In this document: in pieces, positions 1 through 11,170 of the stretch
How the letters are laid out: every line of letters starts with the position of its first letter
Numbering within the stretch: the stretch's first letter is position 1
Notes under the pieces: generated by a model
Told to the model about the DNA's origin: nothing
The model's input: the letters and a program-made list of their open reading frames with translations, nothing else
Database searches by the model: none
Made by a program: the position numbers and the translations under genes
Origin: Bugula neritina
Lineage: Eukaryota; Bryozoa; Gymnolaemata; Cheilostomatida; Bugulidae
DNA length: 64,000 nt
Reading direction: 5' to 3'
Assembly (NCBI GenBank): GCA_964035545.1
Contig: OZ037767.1
Span: forward strand, 9,724,207 to 9,788,206

Positions 1-3000
1 CTAGAGAAGCAGCTGAGAGACCGCAAGCCACTTCTTACTAGCGTTAGTCCGGGGAAAGGTGAGATTTGAACAACTTCCTGAAAGATTATTGAATGTAATA
101 ACATTTTATGTAACATACTTACTGCATGAACAGAAATTACCGGACTGTTTGGTGAGAATTGATTTTGAGCAACTTCCTTCTAGTAGTAAAAATTTATTTT
201 TAAACAGCCTTTTTGTTGGGTTGAAGCCTACATTCCTGGGGAGAAAGGAGAGAAAATTTTCAAGTAACCTGGTCACATAATTTTAACAAAATTCTGAGTG
301 AAGCACAGAAACAATTATAAACTGTTGCCTTTCCTGGCTTCACCAATGACTCTGTTGGGATTTGAACCCATGACCTAGCTTCCACTAGACCACAATTGTG
401 AAGTAACCATGGGGTGGGTTTACTATATGCATTTGTAATTAATATATGAATACATCAGCTATTTACTGCAGTATAATATGAGTGAATACATGTTGTGAAG
501 ACTCAGTATGACTGACAGTTTGCTATTTACTCCAAGGGTATTGGAGGAAGCAGATGGAGCATATCACTACTCATTTAAAGGCTGAAGCACAAAATAACAC
601 TGAGTTTAGGGCACTGATTGGAGATGCTAGAATGGGAAAGGTAAGAGTGACTGGACAGCTGGATGATGACTAATATATAAAATATTGATTAATCATCAGC
701 TTAATATTATCTTCTCAAACTAAGATAGTGACTCCTATTTTTTGATTTTTCAAAAAAGTTAAATGTTAAATATTACACTGCCTGTACGAGATATTTTATG
801 GGTAGTTGTGTTGTGTTTCCCTCCCAAATTTGTTTTTGAATAAATTTCCAAATGTGGGCGAACCTTAGCGTTTATATGATTATTTGTGTTATATATCATG
901 TTGTAATAAACAAAATTCTTAGGATTATTAGATATATATATGATTTTATTAGTTTGGACCATCTGCATTATTCCTATGTTCTTGTCTTTACATTCACATT
1001 CAGTCTCTACCTTCATTATTTTCATCGAACAAAAAAAGTTTCTCAGAAGCATTGCCTACCAAAAATTAACATTTAGTATGTGTTGAAATGTCAGCATGTA
1101 ATATATAACTATGATATTCTGGTGCATGTGTTGTAGCTGACAGCTGTATCTGTGGCTGAAGATGGGTTTGAACTGTCCCTGACTGCCAGCTTTGCTTTGA
1201 GGGGCGTACGTGACCCCTACCAAGTACCACCAATGACAGGTTCCAAAGTCCTCAGTGATCTTACTCAAAGGCGGAGAAATATTGACAGCGATAGCAGCAC
1301 TGACAGTGACGAACGTGACAGCATTGGTTAGTTGAGCTTTTAGCAAGCATGTTGTGACAATAAACCCATGACTTGTGAATGACTAATAAATAACTCATGA
1401 ATAAATTCTAGCATATTCTCTAAGAACCGGAGTGTAGCAAACATTAAGTCTCTCGAAGAACATATGCGGTATTATAGGATAAAATCGAAAATAGTTTTCA
1501 ACATAAAAATTTCCAATTAAAGATGAACATTCAACTGATCTTGCTCTGTATACGTAAATTCAACGAGAAAAAGCAGTGTTACTGTAAAAGTTGTATTATG
1601 TAACGGAAATGATAGTTATGGGTAACTTTATGATATGTCAGAGAAATGAGTGTCCAGCTTTTGCAATGTACTGCCTTGTACTGTAGTACTAGAGGAAACC
1701 TGGTGCTTTCATATTATTCAGTTTATTCTGTTTGCAGTTGCAAGTGAAGATGAAGTTATAGAGAAACGAAAACCTAAAGCTAAGAAAAAACCGAGTAAAA
1801 AGGAACCCAAACAGTCGGTAAGTTGTCGGCCAGTCATATTTCTCTGTAACTCTTGATATATGCTGTTATACTATTAGCTATTACACTTACTTGAATCGTT
1901 TAAATAATCGTTTTTGACGAAAATATTTACGGAAAAGATAAATAGTAAATATGACATCAATAATTGTATGCAGAATGAGGATAAGAAACTGCTAAAGGAA
2001 GTTGGTAAGAATGGAGAAGGGAGAGGAGAGGAAGTGGCTGAGCTAATCACAGAGGTGAGCATAACTCTTAAAACTAACTTGCACTATTAACTCTTACTTT
2101 TCCTACTAGCTTCCACTACTAACTTGTACTATTGACTTGTACTACTAATCCTTACTTTTACTACTAATTTTCACTACTAACTCTACTATTACACACTACT
2201 AAATCTCACTACTATCTCTTATTACCAACTCTTACTACTAATTTTACAACTAGTTTTTACTACTAAATATTACTACTATTATTACTGGGGTTGTCAGCCT
2301 CATCATATTTGTCATTTGTTACATATTGGTTCATATTACATGAAGATCATTTTAAATGCTATATATTTATATTTAATTTTTTTTTATTATACTGTATTTC
2401 AATATATTATAATATTATATTTTAATATACTGTATTATATTTTAATATGTTATATTTGATTTGAATATGTTATATTATATTTTAATATAATATATTATAT
2501 TTCGATATATATTATTACATTATATTTCACAGGGGGCTGACCCGTCTGTGTACAGTGCTCAAGGAACCCCAGCTATTGTTTTAGCAACTGCAAACAAACA
2601 CATAGAATGTATCGTAGCTTTGCTAGAAGCTGGTGCAGACATAGATGCACAAGATAAAAATGGAAACACACCCTTACATGCTGCTGTGAACATAGGCTAT
2701 GAAGGCAAAGAAATAATCGACATTTTGTTAAGGTAGATATTTCGTTACTCAGTGGCATAAAGCATCTAGTGTGTGTGTCTGCGTGTCCGCAAGTCTGTGT
2801 GATGTGTGTACACGCTTGTGTGTATGTATATGCATACATGCATGCAGCTGTAACTAAATAGTGTGTTGAATTATCCGCTTTTACTAAAACAGTTGATCAT
2901 GCTCACTGATTGTGAATATATGGTCATGCAGTGCCTATAATGAAGTGCTGCACTTTGCAAGTAACACAACTGTTGATTGATGCTATGAGTAACTCATAAA

Positions 3001-3225
3001 AATATATGCTGACATAACGTACATGTATACTGTTCATATTGCAGTAATGGCGCTAGCTTGGCTGTTAAGAACAACAAGGGACAAACTGCTAGAGACATGG
3101 CTATTGGTTCGGGCAATGACACAGCCGTTAAGCTGTTCACTAGCAGTATGGGCCAAAGTCAACTTAATAAAATGTCTAAACCAACACGGTCGTCATCTAA
3201 AAGTGCCAAATTCAATTTGTTTTGA
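1..3225 (+). CDS. DZANK1: DZANK1-like ankyrin-repeat protein, 3' part of gene
   Basis: Seven exons in consistent phase: <1-58, 537-640, 1137-1326, 1738-1817, 1974-2054, 2533-2732 and 3045-3225 (TGA), encoding the last 297 residues. The 5' end lies outside the window. The fragment has a conserved block beginning GYWRKQMEHI, a stretch ending in an Asp/Ser run, a Lys-rich linker (KAKKKPSKK) and two C-terminal ankyrin repeats (GADIDAQDKNGNTPLHAA is a canonical repeat). In vertebrates DZANK1 has N-terminal zinc ribbons and C-terminal ankyrin repeats and works with ninein-like protein in dynein-linked ciliary transport. The zinc ribbons would be upstream and are not seen here. The name rests on recalled resemblance and on linkage with KIZ and VSX; ankyrin repeats alone are not specific. 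An ATTAAA hexamer lies at 3403-3408. Confidence 0.6.
296..402 (-). mobile_element. tRNA-derived SINE copy, diverged
   Basis: Read on the minus strand, this intronic stretch has a pol III A box (TGGTCTAGTGG) and, about 20 bases on, a B box (GGTTCAAATCC), then a tail containing GTCATTGGTGAAGCCAGGAA. The same arrangement recurs, better preserved, at 31812-32012, so it is read as a SINE and not a tRNA gene: no acceptor stem can be folded. Confidence 0.6.
2085..2285. repeat. degenerate tandem repeat, about 15 bp, intronic
   Basis: Imperfect repetition of a motif like CTTACTACTAACTTT fills much of the intron before the first ankyrin exon. An AT-only stretch with repeated TTATATTTTAATATA words follows (about 2340-2525). 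No coding potential is seen. Confidence 0.6.
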
Positions 3226-4279
3226 AACTCAAATGATTACCTTTACTGATATTAATTATCACTTTATGTAGTTGCGTAGAAATACCTTTTTATGTAATAA
3301 GTTTGCTACAGTTTATAAATTTCCATGTTTATATTTAATTTAGTTTCCACTGAATATTCAAGTGACTGAAATTGTGTAAAGCGAATACACATAAATTTAT
3401 TTATTAAAAGCAAAATTTGGAACTTCTAAGTAATCTGAAAGAAGTTGGTTACAGAAATTAGGTGGTTGAAAATTTAGATATTTTACGCAACCTTTTATAA
3501 AAACACAAAAAGTTATGAAAAAAAGAATATTATCAATTCTTGTTGTGGTTTTATATTCTGTTTGTATATCAGGAATGATTTAACTTTTTTTTATTCTGCC
3601 AGTTTTAGTTTCTTTATATAAACTACTAAACTTTTATTTGTAGCACATAATTAGGTATTTAGGTTTAGTTAAATAATCTGTAGTGAAGTTAAAATTAATT
3701 CTCTGATTTTAGTACAACTTTATTGTTAAAAGTATAGTGAGTGAATGATTTCAATTATTGTATACATGCTAAAACTGTATTTTATCCACAATAAATTTAT
3801 GTTGAAAAGCAGCATAAAAATTAGTAAAATTGAGATAGAACTGGTAATGCATAAAAATGACATTCAAAGATTCTACTTGAGAATGAAAATAGCTGTACTT
3901 CAATACAAGGTAAAAGGTGATTTATAGATGAGGTAACTGGTTGGGTATACCACAGGTTAACATTTAAGCCAAGCTCAAGCAAACCACTGACTAGATAGAC
4001 AATATCGAAACCTTAGTCAATTAATAAGTGCTCGCACAATACAGCAGCTGTAGTAGTAAGTGACCAATGAGCACACAGCACTGGCTGTCCAATGGAAATG
4101 CAGTTGTGACCGTCCAATGAACATGCAATGGTGACTGTCCAATGGAAATACAGGCGTGACTGTCCAATGGGAATACAGTAGTGACTGTCCAATGAGAATA
4201 CAGTAGTGACTGTCCAATGAGAATACAGTAGTGACTGTCCAATGAGAATACAGTAGTGACTGTTGATAGAGTAATGACT
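3226..4279. other. tail-to-tail intergenic region, DZANK1-like to MEMO1
   Basis: AT-rich spacer between two convergent genes. It contains an ATTAAA hexamer for the upstream gene near 3403. A 25-bp tandem repeat occupies its right end. Short open frames (for example 3745-3927) show no domain or splice support. Confidence 0.6.
4063..4266. repeat. 25-bp tandem repeat next to the MEMO1 stop codon
   Basis: About eight copies of a unit like AATGAGAATACAGTAGTGAC plus TGTCC. Left copies are diverged and the four rightmost nearly identical. It abuts the MEMO1 stop at 4280-4282, so it probably lies in the 3' UTR or just beyond. Confidence 0.8.
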
Positions 4280-7200
4280 CTACTCAAGTGTAAGAGATCC
4301 AGCAGCATAGCTAACAGATGAGTCATTCTGAGATGTACATTGATTAGACTGTGCATAGTGCAGGAACTCAAAAGCATACAAGGAGGGGTGGTCTCCTGGT
4401 AAGGCCTTCAATGACTCGACTGCCTAGAAAGGTGATACAAACTTATCTTAGGGTACGCAATAGTTTTTTTTATTAAACCAGCATTAGCAGCTAAAGATCA
4501 TTTGTGCACTTGTTAGGCAGCATATTCAATATTGAGACATTTTCTTATGGGTTATTATAGGCAACGTTATATACATATAGCAACTCAATCAGCACTTGCG
4601 AGTCAATACCATCAACAAATGCATGTTAGAATGCATGTGGTGTTATTAAATCATCAACTATTAGAAAACACAATATTTAAAAAATTCAGTTATAAACTCT
4701 AAGCCTAGGGCCACACTGTGCGTATTTTGGCATGCGAAAATTTAAACCGCGAGTAGCAAAGGTGTCCACTGTATGTGTTGAGAAAACATTCGCACTTGTC
4801 GCTCAGCATTCTGAACGCAAGTGCGAATCGTCTCTGTCGTCTTCACCTACTTGGTTGGTAGTTATTTAGCGAGCCCAATTATTTTATTTTAGTGCTACAT
4901 TCCAGTAAATTGCGTTTTATTGAAAGCGAGTGCGATTTAAAAATGAAAACTTCATTCATCCGGCACTTGTAGCCATAGCAACAAGGCGAGCAGTAAAGTC
5001 AAACGCAAATATTATTAGCTAGTAGTTTTCCGATCTCACTAACGCTACAGTGGACACCTTTGCTACTTGTGGTTTTAATTTTCGCATGCAAAAATATGCA
5101 CAGTGTGGCCCTAGGCTAACAGACAACCAGTTTGATGGCTAAAAATCAAGCCTAGTTCTAACTATAATAATCGACGCTACTTAACCAAGTTTTTGAAGAG
5201 CTGTTAACACTAGTCAACACCTGCCAAGACTAGTGAATACCTGTCAAAACTTGTTGAAATCTAAGTAATTATTGTGACACTAGGCTGAGAATACTCCAGT
5301 AGATGTTATTTACAGGAGTACCATAGATGAGGGGAGACTTACATTTAGTAATACTGCAATAGGGTGTCTTCCACATATAGTGTTGTTAGATTCTCTGAGA
5401 TATTGGTAGAACCCTTCCGAGTCCAGAGATTCTATATGTTTCATGCCCTGAAGTTGGTAAAGAAAGTGAGAGCTGCATAAACATGCAAACAGTTGAGGAA
5501 CAATCCATAGGAAAAAACATGAAGCAACTAATAAGTTTATGAAAATATATATAAAAAGAAGTTAGCAAAAGCCTTCTATTTAAATTCTAAGAGGTGTTCT
5601 AAATAATTATGGTATGAATTATTACTGCACAAGATAATTGCATAGGTTTCAGACAATAACCGTGTAGAACTGTATAGAATATGTAGAACTGTATAGAATA
5701 TGCAGAACTGTATAGAATATGTAGAACTGTATATAATATGTAGAACTGTATATAATATGTAGAACTGTATAGAATATGCAGAACTGTATAGAATATGTAG
5801 AACTGTATAGAATATGTAGAACTGTATAGAATATGTAGAACTGTATAGAACGTGTGGAACTGCATAGTATGTGTAGAACTGTATAGAATGTGTAGAACTG
5901 TATAGAATGTGTAGAACTGTATAAAATATGTAGAACTGTATAGAATATGTAGAACTGTATAGAATGTGTAGAACTGCCTAGAACGTGTAGAACTGTATAG
6001 AATGTGTAGAACTGTATAGAACGTGTAGAACTGTATAGAATATGTAGAACTGTATAAAATGTGTAGAACTGTATAGAATGTGTAGAACTGTTTAGAACGT
6101 GTAGAACTGTATAGAACATGTAGAACTGTATAGAATATGTAGAACTGTATAGAATGTGTAAAACTGTATAGAATATGTAGAACTGTATAGAATGTGTAGA
6201 ACTGTATAGAACGTGTAGAACTGTATAGGATGTGTAGAACTGTATAGAACGTGTAGAACTGTATAGGATATGTAGAACTGTATAGAATGTGTAGAACAGT
6301 ATAGGATATAATACATAGTGTTGGCTACTTACTGCTTTGTCCAAGTTTTCAATATGCTGAGAAATAGTGCCATTCCTTTTGTCATAATGCTTATAACTGA
6401 ACCTCTTCCCTATAGTTACATAATAACATATCATAATGTATAGATCTGAGAATCACAACCATAGCAAGATAGAGCTACAAGTAACACGGTGCTAGACACA
6501 TAGCAGAGTGAGAGCAATCCATAGCAACTCCTGATCCTAATGATGGAAACAAAACAAATATAAACCAAGATACCTATTTAAATATTCGACAGAAAATCCA
6601 CAATACAAAAAATGCTAGCTGGCATCGAACTATTAAAAAACAAAACGCGGGAATAATCATATGCTGATACTAGTATAGTGTTAAGATGAGTAAAGTAGAT
6701 ATGCAAGTTTATTGGCTAAACTAGCTTCTCATTTCCAAATAATATAATGTGAGGCAAAAGCTATGAAAACGAAACCAGAAGAGAACACAAGTGAAGGCTT
6801 ACCCCAGTGACAAAAGTCCGAAGATATCACAAAGAAGTTTTCCTTATCAGCTAAATACTTTGAGAACAGCTGACCGTAAAACTGCTCAGCTTTCCTGTTC
6901 AGATTTCCAACCAGCACTGGTACAATGGTGAAACTACAACTGCAATCACAGGCATCCATTACCAATACACGCTAACTACTGTTTTATTACAGTCGCCATC
7001 CCCGTGAGAAAACCCCTGATGGAAGAAGTTTTGTTAAATCAGGCTAAGGACTTATTCAGATGGGGCACAGGAGCAATTATGACTGGATGCTCTTCCTAAC
7101 ACCACAATGACTATAGTACAAAGCAATAACTCAACATGTACGTGGAATATGCAAGCACACCCACCCCTCCATTACTTTAGCTATGTATGGTAAGTGCATC

Positions 7201-9660
7201 TCAATTGAGTGTTCATCTTCGTCTGTGGTCTGTGACATCCACTCAAAGTTGCCAGTGCTATGCAATTCTTCAATGAGACTGGTGTCCAACTTCAGGTTAT
7301 ACAGTGGCGTCTCGTACTCCTTAGTCCGGGACAACGCACAGCCCTGTGAGATACGCAAAATTTGTGTCAGGCACAGCAACCAATGCATACAATAACTATA
7401 GTTTGGTGATGGAGCGAGTATACTATTTGTCTATTTTCAACATCATTAGCTGTACTGAGCAAATCTTTGGGGTTATTGTCTAAACTGGTAATTTATTGTG
7501 CATATATGCGTGTGATACACGGGTATATGCATACAGTACACCTGTGCATGCATATAGCACATGTGTATATACATACACTACATGCACCTAGTATATGTGT
7601 ATATACATATACTAGGTGCATGTATATACATATCTTAACATTTTATAGTAATAAAAACTGAGAAATACTATGATATTCTCACATATAAACATACTGACAC
7701 ATGACTCTAGTATCCAGTTAAAGGCACACACCCACAACCCTGTGGCTCTGAGATGAGCCATTATATGAATACATTAAACAAAACAGTGTGGCACTTGTTG
7801 GCATCTGCCAGCAAGTGTTTTACCTGAAGTCTGTAATGATGGGAAGGGCCGAGGATAAAAACCCTCTTCACTTTCGATGGGACGATAACTCTGTAGGCAT
7901 AAGCAGCAGTAGGACCAGAGTACGAGTAACCAGCGTGACTGAAATAGAACGACACGAAGAGATAAATCCCACGAGGGGGTAACTCCTGGTATTATTAAAC
8001 TATTTTTAGTAAAAATTAGAATAGATATAATTACTACTGTATAATACAGGTCCTGGCCTTATATGACAATGATATGATTTGGTAGAAGGCTAATCTTGAC
8101 ACTGCTATATTAGTGATGCTGCTATATTAGTGCTGCGTAGGATTTGTGCTGGCTTTGGTATCAATATTTCAATATACGAGTATTTGTTTTTAGTTATGTT
8201 TTTGCTGATATTTTCACTACTGTGCACAATACAGCCTTAAAGTAGACAAAGCATCTTTAGGTGATGAGTGAACCCATTTAAAAATCACGTATTGCACTGA
8301 AAACACAAAAACAAAACATTAGTATAGAGAATACGGGGACTTTAGAATAGCATAATGGTTTATCAGCAGCTGAGTTTCAGCCTTCTAGATATATCTATTA
8401 ACCGCACAGCACTAATTCAATATTTATAGTACGATACATACGGAGCTACAATTGCTCTCTGCTCTGGAACACTAGCAGAGTTCATTCCACCAGCTTGCTT
8501 CAGCCATTCATCTAACTGCCTATTTAAGGTATAACCTAAAATATATCACATGTAAACACTGGATTAGTAAGCAACACCTTGTACAAAAAAACAACAACAT
8601 TTTACATGAAACAACATGATACCCTAAAATTCACAAACAAATGAGACCAACAAAACACTCATGTGTACATGCAACTGTATACCATTAAGGCATAATCACA
8701 GAAAATAAAATATTATAATGCTACTTTCAACATTCAAAATGTAAGATTTAATAAAATATGACAATCCCGTAAGCTAAACAACAATTACTCCCAGTACTTA
8801 GATGATGTTGAAGCTATTATCCTACATCTGATTGAAAACATACACTAATGAATGGTTCCTAAATACATATTATAATTCTCAACAGTTTGAACCTGTCAAA
8901 CTTTAGCAGCTAAATGTTTCATCAGTGATAATTTTGATTACAGTACATGACTCTTGATTGAAACCTTTTTAATTTTACAACAATAAATAACTGAATAATT
9001 ATCAAGAAAGCACCATAAAAGTATATATTCTCTCCCAAAATAGTTAAAAGGCAATGATTTCTTTTAATATAGCAGTATTGGCCATTAGCTGATCCTGATA
9101 GCAGACAAGTTGTCAAATTCCATAAACAGATTTAATCATCAAACACATTTGATATATATGAATATATTAACAATGGAAGATACTTATAAAGATTCAGCCA
9201 ATTTGGTAAAAATTGATAAAAATTTACTGAAGTACTTAAAAAAAAAGCAATGGCCTAATAAATCAATTAAGACCCCTTAACCAGTGAACCACTGTCATAT
9301 TTTTACAAACCTAGGAGGAGCTATCATCGGCAAATAAAGCAAGCTCATGAATTTATTGAAGATATGTGGGCAGAAAATATATTATGAACTCAATCTGCAA
9401 GGACAAACAACTCTGTGATTACATTAGCTTGTAGCCAAGATATTTTAAAAGATTTTCATAGAGCATAAATGTGATGCCTTAAGCTTTTCAGTGCCAAAAG
9501 AAAACCTATAATATCAAATTTTCAACACTGAAAACCGAATAACTATACAATAAATAATTCAATAGTTCTTACCATCCGATGTATACCAGCTACCAGCATG
9601 AGATGCAGCTCGATTCAGAGTGAAATTTGCACCTTGACTTGCTCTGGCCATAGCTATCAT
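4280..9660 (-). CDS. MEMO1: MEMO1, mediator of cell motility 1
   Basis: Eight minus-strand exons join in phase: 9651-9573, 8535-8442, 7938-7824, 7343-7165, 6939-6803, 6409-6333, 5447-5343 and 4423-4280 (TAG), giving about 309 residues (human about 297). Start is ATG 9651-9649; an in-frame ATG at 9660 is also possible. Family signatures are all present: [62 protein letters not shown] and [11 protein letters not shown]. The two His and the Cys that form the vestigial dioxygenase-like metal site (human His49, His81, Cys244) are kept. Memo is a cytosolic protein linked to receptor tyrosine kinase signalling, microtubule capture and iron/copper redox control. Exon 3 acceptor use and the GTATGT donor after exon 2 restore the APHAGY motif exactly. 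Introns carry a MITE, a 19-bp minisatellite, a SINE tail and a palindrome. Confidence 0.95.
4703..5116. mobile_element. MITE with long terminal inverted repeats
   Basis: About 68 bases at 4703-4770 are repeated in inverted form at 5048-5116 with few mismatches (ends GCCTAGGGCCACACTGTG and its complement). The element is flanked by TAA on both sides (4700-4702 and 5117-5119). Its 414-bp length, lack of coding capacity and 3-bp TAA duplication suit a PIF/Harbinger-type MITE; superfamily is inference. Inside is a second hairpin pair around 4788-4830 (ATTCGCACTTG and its complement). It sits in the last MEMO1 intron. Confidence 0.85.
5661..6306. repeat. 19-bp minisatellite in MEMO1 intron 6
   Basis: About 34 head-to-tail copies of TAGAACTGTATAGAATATG with scattered A/G variants. 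It lies wholly in the intron between MEMO1 exons 6 and 7. Because three units make 57 bases with no stop, it creates long spurious open frames on the minus strand. Confidence 0.95.
6985..7115 (-). mobile_element. SINE tail fragment (no tRNA head)
   Basis: Shares GAGAA-ACCCCTGATGGAAG and AATTATGACTGGATGCTCTTCCTAACA with the SINE at 31812-32012 in the same order and spacing. The tRNA-like head is missing. It is in the MEMO1 intron between exons 4 and 5. The GGATGCTCTTCCT-type core resembles a domain shared by many invertebrate SINEs. Confidence 0.7.
7579..7624. repeat. perfect 20-bp inverted repeat (hairpin) in CA/TG-rich tract
   Basis: Arms 7579-7598 and 7605-7624 are exact reverse complements (core CATGCACCTAGTATATGT) around the 6-base loop GTATAT. 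It sits at the end of a tract of alternating purine/pyrimidine words (about 7490-7640) in the MEMO1 intron between exons 3 and 4. Confidence 0.85.
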
Positions 9661-10053
9661 ATATATTATCAAATTGAAGCATGTTTATTCATTATTGGAG
9701 ATTAAACATAAGCATATAATTTGTAAAAAATCATTAAGAAATTACATATTTTTATGTTTTCTATTTTACATTTACCATATTACAAGCCATTTAGTTGCTT
9801 GACTGTGCGTTCAAAATGTTGCTATTTTATTTTATTATATTGTATCCATCATCTAAGTACATTAATTTACTACTAGATACAATATGATCACTGTCATTGT
9901 GCTATAGTATTATAATTATGATAGTATTTAATATAATATAAATATGATAATTATGATATTCATATTAATAATAATATTGATTGATTACAAGAAAATTAGT
10001 AATTACAAGCATATTTAATTTTATACTTGTAAATTGCAATTAATATTATACTA

Positions 10054-10338
10054 TAACTATGTCTCAGTCTATTATTATTAGTATTACTATTATTATTAGT
10101 ACTATACTTATATTAATATTTATAATTGTAGTATTGGCTATTGCTAAGCCTAAGGCTAATGGCAATGCTAATAGTAATACTAATACTAATAGTAATACTA
10201 ATAGGCATAGCAATACTAATAGTAATAGTAATAATAATACTATTAATAGCAGTATTACTATTACTATTACTATTAGTATTAGTATTACTATTAGTATTAC
10301 TATTACTATTAGTATTACCAGTACTAGTAGTAGTAGTG

Positions 10339-10377
<39 letters not shown>

Positions 10378-10428
10378 TTAAATTAGTAATACTAATACTA
10401 ATAGGAATAGTAATACTATCACTATGAG
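10054..10428. repeat. degenerate ACT/AGT trinucleotide tract
   Basis: A long mixture of ACT, ATT, AGT and AAT triplets, for example AATACTAATAGTAATACTAA, ending in a purer AGT run (10325-10377). It yields open frames of over 100 codons on both strands that are only homopolymer-like Ile/Ser/Leu/Val and not genes. Similar tracts occur at 22500-22740, 23330-23960 and 60740-62720. Confidence 0.85.
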
Positions 10429-11039
10429 TATGAATCAACAAAATGAAAATTACTTAATCTTATTGAGTTAGAGTAGGTCTTAAGTTAAACTTATAGTTAG
10501 TCATTTAATCATGATCATAATTAAAGTTAATGATTATCAAATCATTATTAACATTATGATTAATATAAATATTATCATTATGATTATGATTATTCCTAAT
10601 CCCACAGCTGACACTGACTGTGATACTGACTGTGAGTGTGACAGTGACTGTGAGTGCGACTCTTGAGACGCAATTTCGATTACTTTCACTTCAAGTTGGA
10701 GCTTAACTTTGCTTTAACTTTTTATTTAAAAGCTCGTTTAAAAACTTGTAGAGTTTCCTTGCAATAATTTACTATAGTATTTAGTTTGACTTGAACGATA
10801 ATAATATAAAACAATTATTAGATTTACAGTGAGGCTTAGTGCAATAAATTGTTTTATAGGCAGCCCCAAGTTGGGGGTGATTGAGTTCAGTTGTTTGGAG
10901 TCTCATATTTGGAGTTAGGTCTCTCAACATCAAAAGTGAGAATCTCAAACTACTGCACTCCTTCACCCTTAACTTGAAGCTACTCATAGAACAATTTTAG
11001 TGGCAATACAATAAAATAGTATTACAATAAATATAGTAC

Positions 11040-11170
11040 TGCATAGCTCAATACGCTCGCCGTTTCACAGGGATTAATTTAGCGATTTATGCCAAGGCGC
11101 GAGAGGGGTTCCAGTCAATTAGCTCCGCCCACTTGTAGACAACTCGGCTAAGACGGTCCATTTTACTCAT
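11040..11170 (-). promoter_or_regulatory. possible MEMO1 promoter region
   Basis: A CpG-richer patch in AT-rich surroundings, with GCTCCGCCCAC (a GC-box match) and GGCGCGAGAGG, about 1.4 kb upstream of the MEMO1 start codon. Assignment is inference; no transcription start can be seen. Confidence 0.25.

Noticed and set aside
4021-4377. 118-codon minus-strand open frame
   Set aside because: It overlaps the last MEMO1 exon in the wrong frame and then runs through the 25-bp tandem repeat.
5661-6306. CRISPR-like array
   Set aside because: Units are directly adjacent with no unique spacers and lie in an animal intron.
5649-6434. 261-codon minus-strand open frame
   Set aside because: Only its first part is MEMO1 exon 6; the rest is a stop-free 19-bp minisatellite in the intron.
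10059-10441. Overlapping open frames of over 120 codons on both strands
   Set aside because: Pure trinucleotide repeat giving Ile/Ser/Leu/Val runs; no splice sites or domains.
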